DNA of 6,169 nt from Fidelibacterota bacterium (lineage in GTDB: Bacteria; Fidelibacterota; Marinisomatia; SCGC-AAA003-L08; D37C17), in NCBI GenBank assembly GCA_002704685.1, contig PAHD01000010.1, positions 11,408 to 17,576 of the forward strand, in the 5' to 3' direction. The position numbers and the translations under genes were made by a program. Numbering within the stretch: the stretch's first letter is position 1; each line of letters begins with the position of its first letter. Under the pieces are notes generated by a model. That model searched no databases. It worked only from the letters and a program-made list of their open reading frames with translations, and was not told where the DNA came from. This document shows, piece after piece, positions 1-5,863 of the stretch.

Positions 1-2488
1 TATTATTTCTAAAAAACAATTGAATACTATTATTAGTCAATCATATAAAGAATGTGGAAACATGGATACGGTCTCATTTTTAGATAAACTTAAGGATCTA
101 GGTTTTGAATTTGCTTTCAAGAGTGGTTTATCAATTGCATTAGATGATATTCATATTCCTGATAAAAAAGATGATATTTTAAGCTCCGCTGATAAGGAAG
201 TTAGTGTTATTCAAGATAAGTTTAATAAAAGAATTATTACTGATGGTGAGCGGTATAATAAAGTTATTGATATTTGGACACATGCTACAAGTGATGTTGC
301 TGCTGCTATGTTTGAAGAGTTAGAAGCAGATAACCAGGGTTTTAATCCACTATTTATGATGTCAGATTCTGGTGCAAGAGGAAGTCAAGACCAAATTAAG
401 CAACTTGCTGGAATGAGAGGTTTGATGGCTAAACCAAAAAAATCAATGACAGGTTCAACTGGTGAAATTATTGAAAATCCTATTAAAGCTAATTTCAAAG
501 AAGGTCTTTCAGTATTTGAGTATTTCATTTCTACGCATGGTGCAAGAAAAGGGCTTGCTGATACAGCTTTAAAAACTGCTGATGCAGGTTATTTGACTAG
601 AAGACTAGTTGATGTTGCTCAAGATATAACTATTTCAGAACTAGATTGCAAAACAAGCCAAGGTGTAGTTGTTGAAGATATTAAAGATGGTGAAGAGGTT
701 ATTGAAACGCTAGAGGAAAGAATAATAGGTAGATATTCTGCTGAGAATATTGTTGATGAAATTTCTAAAGAAGAAATATTGAAAAAAAATAAGCTAATAA
801 CTCAAGATATAGTTGATAGAATATCTAAAAGTAGTATTAATGAGGTTAAAATTAGGTCAACTCTTTCATGCGAGTCAGTTAGAGGTGTTTGTGTAAAATG
901 TTATGGAATAAATTTAGCTACACATACTGAAGTTAAAATTGGTGATGCTATAGGTATTATGGCGGCACAGTCAATTGGTGAACCAGGGACTCAATTGACA
1001 CTTAGAACTTTTCATATAGGTGGTACAGCTTCAAGAATTGTTGAGGGATCTCAAAGATTTACAAAGCTTGCTGGAAGCATTAAATTTTCTGATAGTGTAA
1101 AATTGGTTCAGTCAATAGATGATGAAGGTAATAAAAATATGGTTTCTCAATCGAGAAATTCAGAGTTACTGCTTGTTGACAAAAGGGGTGTTAAATTGAA
1201 CTCTTGGAAAATACCGTATGGTGCACATGTTCATGTTAAAGATAATGCAAAAGTAAAACCTGGGGATTTGCTATTTTCTTGGGATCCATATACAGATGTT
1301 ATTTTAGCAAGAAAATCAGGTAAAGTTGTATTTGAAGATCTTATTGAAGGTGAGACATATGTTGAAGAAGTGGTAGAGGGTGGAAAGAAAATGATGGTAA
1401 TCATTGAGTCTAAAAATAGAAACTTGAGTCCACACATTGAAATTAAATCTACATCCTCAAAAGATACCGCAGGTGTTAGTATTCTTCCTGTAAAATCAAC
1501 AGTAGTGGTTAACGAAGGAGAGAAAGTAAAGGAAGGTCAAGTAATTGTGAAAATACCTAAAGAATCAGGAAAAACACGTGATATAACTGGTGGTCTTCCA
1601 AGAATAGCAGAATTATTTGAAGCAAGAAACCCTTCTAATCCTGCAGTAGTTACTGAGATTGATGGTATTTGTAAGTATGGAAAGCTCAAAAGAGGAATTA
1701 GAGAGATAATAGTTGAGACAGATAATATTAAAAAAACATATAAAATTCCTTATGGAAAACATATACTAGTACATGAAGGTGATTATATATTTGCAGGTGA
1801 TAGGTTGTGTGAAGGGGCAGTTTCTCCAAGAGATATTTTAAATATTAGTGGACCAACCAAAGTGCAAAATTATTTATTAAACTCAATCCAAGAAGTTTAT
1901 CGATTACAAGGCGTTAAAATCAGTGATAAGCATATTGAGGTTATAGTTAGGCAGATGATGCAAAAAGTTGAAGTTATTGATCCTGGCAATACGGAGTATT
2001 TGAAAGGTGATAGAGTTAATAAATCTGATTTCAACTTAGCTAACAAAAAGTCTAGAGATAATGTGGTTGTTACTAATCCTGGTGATTCAGACTATTTAGA
2101 ATTTGATGTTGTATTGTCTAGTAATATCAAGGAGCTTAATAAGGAGTTGAAAGAAGATGGCAAAAAAGTAGTGAAGTCTAAAAAAGCAAAACCTGCTACA
2201 TCAAAGCCTTTATTGCTTGGTATAACAAGAGCTTCTTTAAATACTGACAGTTTTATATCTGCAGCTTCTTTCCAAGAAACTACAAGGGTTTTGACAGATG
2301 CAGCTGTTGAAGCAAAAACAGATGACTTATTAGGTTTAAAAGAAAATGTTATTATTGGTCGATTAATTCCTGCGGGGACAGGAAGAACAGATTATAGGCA
2401 TGTAAATGTAGCTTCAAAAAATGAAATCGAGACATCTCCTGAACCTGTATTAGATGAGCAGCCAGCCAAAGATATTTTAAGCGAATAA
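1..2488 (+). CDS. rpoC: RNA polymerase subunit beta' (RpoC), C-terminal part, 5'-truncated by window edge
   Basis: This encodes the beta' subunit of RNA polymerase, which carries much of the active site. The frame is open to the left edge (codons from base 2), so the TTG at 20 is internal. About 829 residues are present, starting near E. coli residue 600-625; the catalytic NADFDGD aspartates lie upstream, outside the window. Counting residues from base 20, I see: the F-loop (SDSGARGS...QLAGMRGLMAKP) near 115-135, followed by a KKSMTGSTG-type insertion that E. coli lacks; the bridge helix (STHGARKGLADTALKTADAGYLTRRLVD) near 170-200; a zinc site C210, C284, C291, C294 with exactly the spacing of E. 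coli C814/C888/C895/C898; and the trigger loop with Q325, R329 and H332 matching E. coli Q929, R933 and H936, but L328 where E. coli has M932. About 185 residues (an SI3-type insertion) separate the trigger-loop halves before DITGGLPR at 521. A segment is duplicated at 650-708. GLKENVIIGRLIPAGTG closes the conserved core, followed by a short acidic tail. The stop is TAA. Confidence 0.98.
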   Translation, partial: IISKKQLNTIISQSYKECGNMDTVSFLDKLKDLGFEFAFKSGLSIALDDIHIPDKKDDILSSADKEVSVIQDKFNKRIITDGERYNKVIDIWTHATSDVAAAMFEELEADNQGFNPLFMMSDSGARGSQDQIKQLAGMRGLMAKPKKSMTGSTGEIIENPIKANFKEGLSVFEYFISTHGARKGLADTALKTADAGYLTRRLVDVAQDITISELDCKTSQGVVVEDIKDGEEVIETLEERIIGRYSAENIVDEISKEEILKKNKLITQDIVDRISKSSINEVKIRSTLSCESVRGVCVKCYGINLATHTEVKIGDAIGIMAAQSIGEPGTQLTLRTFHIGGTASRIVEGSQRFTKLAGSIKFSDSVKLVQSIDDEGNKNMVSQSRNSELLLVDKRGVKLNSWKIPYGAHVHVKDNAKVKPGDLLFSWDPYTDVILARKSGKVVFEDLIEGETYVEEVVEGGKKMMVIIESKNRNLSPHIEIKSTSSKDTAGVSILPVKSTVVVNEGEKVKEGQVIVKIPKESGKTRDITGGLPRIAELFEARNPSNPAVVTEIDGICKYGKLKRGIREIIVETDNIKKTYKIPYGKHILVHEGDYIFAGDRLCEGAVSPRDILNISGPTKVQNYLLNSIQEVYRLQGVKISDKHIEVIVRQMMQKVEVIDPGNTEYLKGDRVNKSDFNLANKKSRDNVVVTNPGDSDYLEFDVVLSSNIKELNKELKEDGKKVVKSKKAKPATSKPLLLGITRASLNTDSFISAASFQETTRVLTDAAVEAKTDDLLGLKENVIIGRLIPAGTGRTDYRHVNVASKNEIETSPEPVLDEQPAKDILSE
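1967..2143 (+). repeat. Near-tandem 27-residue duplication inside RpoC
   Basis: Two copies of one protein segment lie 96 bases apart: copy A at 1967-2047 (begins VEVIDPGNTEYL) and copy B at 2063-2143 (begins VVVTNPGDSDYL), separated by five residues (KSRDN). By hand alignment 11 of 27 positions are identical and several more are conservative (I/T, N/D, T/S, E/D, F/I). Matches include PG, YL, the following D and V, and a closing NK. The DNA copies have diverged strongly, so the duplication is old rather than a recent slippage event. The E. coli and rickettsial beta' sequences as I remember them carry one such segment just before the conserved LLGIT(K/R)ASL motif. Confidence 0.7.
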
Positions 2489-2508
2489 TTTTAAATTTTT
2501 AATATGTT

Positions 2509-2538
2509 TTGTTTAAATAAAAATAATATTTGTATAAA
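2509..2538 (+). promoter_or_regulatory. Weak candidate promoter in the rpoC-rpsL gap
   Basis: The only gap of any size (2489-2609, 121 bases) lies between rpoC and rpsL and is extremely A+T rich. A possible sigma70-type promoter is TTGTTT (2509-2514), an 18-base spacer, and TATAAA (2533-2538). The -10 fits well, the -35 poorly, and such matches arise by chance in DNA this AT-rich. The same gap has a perfect small palindrome, TATTAA-G-TTAATA (2551-2563), which could be an operator or chance. I see no GC-rich hairpin plus T-run, so rpoC transcription may simply read through into rpsL. Confidence 0.2.
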
Positions 2539-2598
2539 TCCTAAACTATATATTAAGTTAATAAGCTGTAATTGTTAGTGAATTTTGATAATTTTATG

Positions 2599-2604
2599 AA
2601 AAGG
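2599..2604 (+). promoter_or_regulatory. Shine-Dalgarno sequence of rpsL
   Basis: AAAAGG lies five bases upstream of the rpsL ATG at 2610. It supports that start and is one of only two well-placed ribosome binding sites in the window. Confidence 0.65.
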
Positions 2605-2609
2605 TTGTT

Positions 2610-2987
2610 ATGCCAACTATAAATCAGTTAGTAAGAAAAGGTAGAAAAAAGCAAACGAAGAAGAGTAAGGTTCCAGCTTTGATGTCATGCCCTCAAAGAA
2701 GAGGAGTATGTACAAGAGTTTATACAACTACACCAAAGAAGCCAAATTCTGCTTTAAGAAAAGTTGCTAGAGTTAAATTATCAAATAATTTTGAAGTTAC
2801 TGCTTATATTCCAGGTGAAGGGCATAATTTGCAGGAGCACTCAATTGTTTTAATAGAAGGTGGAAGAGTTAAAGATTTACCTGGAGTTCGATATCATGTA
2901 GTAAGAGGTGTACTAGATCCAGCTGGTGTTGAAGGTAGAAAAACTAGTAGGTCTAGATATGGAACTAAAAAGCCTAAGGAGCAATAG
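2610..2987 (+). CDS. rpsL: 30S ribosomal protein S12
   Basis: S12 sits at the decoding centre of the small subunit and controls tRNA selection and accuracy. The product is 125 residues, full length for the family (124 in E. coli), and aligns from MPTINQLVRKGRKK to the basic end SRSRYGTKKPK. Conserved blocks are CPQRRGVCTRVYTTTPKKPNS (27-47), GEGHNLQEHS (69-78) and GGRVKDLPGVRYH (84-96). The lysines whose change gives streptomycin resistance are both wild type (K43 and K88, counting Met; K42 and K87 in mature E. coli numbering). D89, the residue methylthiolated by RimO in some bacteria, is also present. This is the first gene after the only sizeable gap and probably leads the str-type operon. 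Its stop is TAG, the only non-TAA stop among the complete genes here, and it is three bases before rpsG in the same frame. Confidence 0.99.
   Translation: MPTINQLVRKGRKKQTKKSKVPALMSCPQRRGVCTRVYTTTPKKPNSALRKVARVKLSNNFEVTAYIPGEGHNLQEHSIVLIEGGRVKDLPGVRYHVVRGVLDPAGVEGRKTSRSRYGTKKPKEQ
2976..2981 (+). promoter_or_regulatory. Shine-Dalgarno sequence that decides the TTG start of rpsG
   Basis: AAGGAG lies inside the last codons of rpsL, nine bases upstream of TTG at 2991. The rpsL stop TAG (2985-2987) is in the same frame as rpsG, leaving only AAA and TTG before the conserved RRRRPEKR start of S7. TTG is therefore the only reasonable initiation codon. Confidence 0.75.
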
Positions 2988-2990
2988 AAA

Positions 2991-3458
2991 TTGAGAAGAA
3001 GAAGGCCAGAAAAAAGAACTATATTACCAGATCCTACTTATAAGGATTATACAGTAGCTAAGTTTATTAATTACTTAATGAAAAATGGTAAAAAAAGTAT
3101 AGCTGAAAAAATTTTTTATAATTGTTTAGATATTATTTCACAAAAAGAAAAAAATGAAAATGCGATTGATGTTTTTAAGAAGGCATTATCAAATGTGTCG
3201 CCTGCTTTAGAAGTTAAATCAAAGCGTATAGGCGGTGCTACGTATCAAGTGCCTATGGAAGTGTCTCAGGCAAGAAAATTATCTCTTGCTATGAGATGGA
3301 TTTTAAATTTTTCAAGATCTAGAAAAGGAAAGACTATGTCTAATAGGTTGGCAGCTGAGCTTATAGCCGCTGCGAATAATGAAGGTTCCTCAATAAAAAA
3401 GAAAGAAGATACTCACAAAATGGCTGAAGCTAATAAGGCTTTTGCACATTTTAGATAA
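2991..3458 (+). CDS. rpsG: 30S ribosomal protein S7
   Basis: S7 is a primary 16S rRNA binder that nucleates assembly of the 30S head and lines the mRNA exit and E-site region. The product is 155 residues, the usual length (about 156). It begins (M)RRRRPEKRTILPDP, with the expected basic N-terminus, continues through GKKSIAEKIFYN (33-44), EVKSKRIGGATYQVPMEV (about 74-91) and RSRKGKTM, and ends KKKEDTHKMAEANKAFAHFR. The start codon is TTG, preceded by AAGGAG; the next ATG (residue 30) would remove conserved sequence. Only three bases separate it from rpsL. In E. coli the rpsL-rpsG spacer is about 100 bases and holds the S7 feedback operator; there is no room for that here, so control must differ or lie elsewhere. 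The stop is TAA, five bases before fusA. Confidence 0.98.
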   Translation: MRRRRPEKRTILPDPTYKDYTVAKFINYLMKNGKKSIAEKIFYNCLDIISQKEKNENAIDVFKKALSNVSPALEVKSKRIGGATYQVPMEVSQARKLSLAMRWILNFSRSRKGKTMSNRLAAELIAAANNEGSSIKKKEDTHKMAEANKAFAHFR

Positions 3459-3463
3459 AAATT

Positions 3464-5554
3464 ATGGACAAACAAATATCTTTAGATAAAGTTAGAAATA
3501 TTGGAATTATGGCTCATATTGATGCTGGTAAAACAACAATGACTGAGCGAATTTTATATTATACTGGAAGACTTCATAGGCTTGGAGAGGTTCATGATGG
3601 TGCAGCTACAATGGATTGGATGGACCAGGAAAAAGAAAGAGGAATTACTATAACATCGGCTGCTACTACATGTTTCTGGGAAAATCATAGAATTAATATA
3701 ATTGATACCCCTGGTCACGTAGATTTTACAATGGAAGTTGAAAGATCTTTAAGGGTATTGGATGGAGCCATTGCTTTATTTTGTGCTGTTGGAGGTGTTG
3801 AGCCACAGTCAGAAACTGTTTGGAGGCAGGCAGATAGATACAATGTTCCTAGAATTGCATTTGTAAATAAGATGGATAGAACTGGAGCTGATTTTTATAA
3901 TGTTGTTGAAATGATTAAGGATAGATTTGGTGCAAATCCTGTTCCTCTTGTGCTTCCAATTGGTTCTGGTGGTGATTTTAAAGGATTAGTTGACTTACTT
4001 TCTAATAAAGCTATTATATATACAGCTGATGATGGTTCAAAATTTGAATACTCAGATATACCTTCAGACCTTGCTTCTAAAGCTGAGGAGTATAGATCTT
4101 TTTTAATTGAGGAGATTGCAACTCAAGATGAAAATTTAATGAACAAATTTCTTGAAAATGAAGAAATAACAGAGTCTGAACTTAAAAATGCATTAAGATT
4201 AGCAACTTTAGATGGTTCAATTGTTCCTACATTATGTGGTTCTGCATTTAAAAATAAGGGTGTGCAAAGATGTTTAGATTCTGTCATAGATTTTTTGCCA
4301 GCTCCAACTGATGTTGGTGCAATGGATGGTTTTGAACCAGGTAATGAAGAAAATAATTTAGAAAGACAACCATCAGAATCTGAAGATTTTAGTGCTATTG
4401 CATTTAAAATAATGACAGACCCATTTGTTGGTAAGTTAACATTTTTTAGAGTTTATTCAGGTAAAGTTTCAACTGGTGATTTCATTTATAATTCCAGCTC
4501 CCAAAAGAAAGAAAGAGTTGGAAGATTAATGTTAATGCATTCTAATAAAAGAGAAGAAAGAAAAACAGTTACTTGTGGAGAAATTGCTGCTATGGTAGGT
4601 CTCAAGTATACAAAAACTGGCCATACTCTTTGTTCAGATAAAAAGCCTATTTTATTTGAGTCAATGATTTTCCCCGATCCAGTAATATCTGTCTCAGTTG
4701 AAGCGCAGACAAAAAAAGATCAGGAAAATTTATCAGTTTCTCTAGCTAAGCTAGCTGAAGAAGACCCTACTTTTAGAGTTCATACTGATGAAGAAACTAA
4801 TCAGACTATTATCTCTGGAATGGGTGAGTTGCACTTAGAAATTATTGTTGATAGATTAAAGAGGGAATTTAATGTGGTTGCTAATGTAGGTGCACCTCAG
4901 GTTGCATATAGAGAATGCATAACATCTGATGTTGAGCAGAATACAAAATTAGCTAAACAGTCTGGTGGTAGAGGTCAATATGCTCATGTTGTAATGAATG
5001 TTGAACCGAATGAATCTGGAAAGGGTTATGAGTTTATCAATAAAATCGTTGGTGGTGCAATACCAAAAGAATACATTCCGGCTGTAGATAAGGGAATACA
5101 AGATGCTATTTTAAATGGTCCCTTGGCTGGTTACCCAATTGAAGATATAAAAGTTACATTGTTCCATGGTTCATTTCACGATGTTGATTCGAATGAAATG
5201 GCCTTTAGGATTGTAGGAAGTATGGCTATGAAAGAAGCTATGGCAAAAGGAAGTCCAAAATTATTAGAACCTATTATGGATTTAGAAGTTGTTATGCCTG
5301 AGGAATATTTAGGTGCTGTCATGGGTGATGTAACATCTAGAAGAGGGTTAGTTAAAGGTTATGAACCTAGAGATAAGACACAAGTTTTAAAAGCTACTGT
5401 TCCTTTAGCTCAAATGTTTGGCTATGCGACAGATTTACGTTCTTTAACTCAAGGTAGAGCTGTTTTTACTTTAGCTTTTGCTGACTACCAACAAGCTCCA
5501 AAAGGTATACAGGAAAAAGTTGTTGAAAAATTTAAAGGAAATATTACGGTATAA
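3464..5554 (+). CDS. fusA: Elongation factor G (ribosomal translocase GTPase)
   Basis: EF-G moves tRNAs and mRNA through the ribosome by GTP hydrolysis and, with ribosome recycling factor, splits post-termination ribosomes. The 696 residues match the family (about 690-704). GTPase motifs are complete: G1 AHIDAGKTT (17-25), G2 RGITI (59-63), G3 DTPGH (81-85, with catalytic-type H85), G4 NKMD (135-138) and G5 GSAF (259-262). Domain II follows from about 308 (AIAFKIMTDPFVGKLTFFRVYSG), then domain III (GMGELHLEII near 450). Domain IV contains SGGRGQYAHV near 500, and domain V runs from about 605 to the end. It is a canonical translational EF-G, with no sign of a tetracycline-protection or fusidic-acid-protection paralogue. 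No Shine-Dalgarno sequence is visible in the five-base gap or the end of rpsG, so coupling to S7 translation is likely. tuf, often the next gene, is absent. Confidence 0.99.
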   Translation: MDKQISLDKVRNIGIMAHIDAGKTTMTERILYYTGRLHRLGEVHDGAATMDWMDQEKERGITITSAATTCFWENHRINIIDTPGHVDFTMEVERSLRVLDGAIALFCAVGGVEPQSETVWRQADRYNVPRIAFVNKMDRTGADFYNVVEMIKDRFGANPVPLVLPIGSGGDFKGLVDLLSNKAIIYTADDGSKFEYSDIPSDLASKAEEYRSFLIEEIATQDENLMNKFLENEEITESELKNALRLATLDGSIVPTLCGSAFKNKGVQRCLDSVIDFLPAPTDVGAMDGFEPGNEENNLERQPSESEDFSAIAFKIMTDPFVGKLTFFRVYSGKVSTGDFIYNSSSQKKERVGRLMLMHSNKREERKTVTCGEIAAMVGLKYTKTGHTLCSDKKPILFESMIFPDPVISVSVEAQTKKDQENLSVSLAKLAEEDPTFRVHTDEETNQTIISGMGELHLEIIVDRLKREFNVVANVGAPQVAYRECITSDVEQNTKLAKQSGGRGQYAHVVMNVEPNESGKGYEFINKIVGGAIPKEYIPAVDKGIQDAILNGPLAGYPIEDIKVTLFHGSFHDVDSNEMAFRIVGSMAMKEAMAKGSPKLLEPIMDLEVVMPEEYLGAVMGDVTSRRGLVKGYEPRDKTQVLKATVPLAQMFGYATDLRSLTQGRAVFTLAFADYQQAPKGIQEKVVEKFKGNITV

Positions 5555-5556
5555 TT

Positions 5557-5859
5557 ATGAATAAAATAAGAATTAAACTAAAAGCTTATGATCATATGTT
5601 GCTTTATAAATCAACCGTAAAGATTGTTAAAAAAGCAAATGAAACAGGCGCATTGGTCTTGGGCCCAATTCCATTACCAAATAAAAAAGCTATTTATACT
5701 GTTAATAAATCTGTTTTTGTTGATAAAAAATCAAGAGAGCAATTTCAGATTACTATTCATCGAAGAATTATAGAACTTTTAAATTCTACTTCAAAGACGG
5801 TCGATGCATTGATGAAGTTAGATATGCCTGCTGGTGTAGATGTAGAAATAAGAACTTAA
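5557..5859 (+). CDS. rpsJ: 30S ribosomal protein S10 (NusE), with unusual substitutions
   Basis: S10 is part of the 30S head and, as NusE, pairs with NusB in transcription antitermination and with NusG in transcription-translation coupling. The product is 100 residues (103 in E. coli) with no large gap: KIRIKLKAYDH (3-13), GPIPLPNKK (36-44), VDKKSREQF (55-63), TVDALMKLDMPAGVDVEI (81-98). It is clearly S10 but less conserved than its neighbours. The loop normally reading SPHV (E. coli 54-57) is SVFV (52-55), IRTH is ITIH (65-68), and the usual DI-x-x-PT is ELLNST (73-78). The start ATG is two bases after the fusA stop. The nearest purine-rich site, AAAGGA at 5534-5539, is 17 bases away, which is too far for a normal Shine-Dalgarno sequence. 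There is no room for an S10-operon leader of the E. coli type. Confidence 0.97.
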   Translation: MNKIRIKLKAYDHMLLYKSTVKIVKKANETGALVLGPIPLPNKKAIYTVNKSVFVDKKSREQFQITIHRRIIELLNSTSKTVDALMKLDMPAGVDVEIRT

Positions 5860-5863
5860 AATA

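Noticed and set aside
20..22. TTG at base 20 as the true start of a short RpoC-like protein or split rpoC
   Set aside because: The same frame is open upstream to base 2, and the product there continues beta' homology; the gene is simply cut by the window edge.
782..789. Run of eight A within rpoC as a possible programmed slippage or frameshift site
   Set aside because: The beta' frame continues correctly on both sides with the zinc-site spacing identical to E. coli, and A-runs are expected in such AT-rich coding DNA.
1231..1437. A 68-codon open frame on the minus strand inside rpoC
   Set aside because: It lies wholly within well-conserved beta' coding sequence on the other strand, and its product looks like no known protein; it is a shadow frame.
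2491..2531. Transcription terminator after rpoC
   Set aside because: There are T- and A-runs but no stable GC-containing hairpin; the imperfect AT-only symmetries are expected by chance.
2572..2600. Second promoter-like pair TTGTTA-17-TATGAA just upstream of rpsL
   Set aside because: The transcript would begin only a few bases before the ATG, cutting off the well-placed AAAAGG ribosome binding site.
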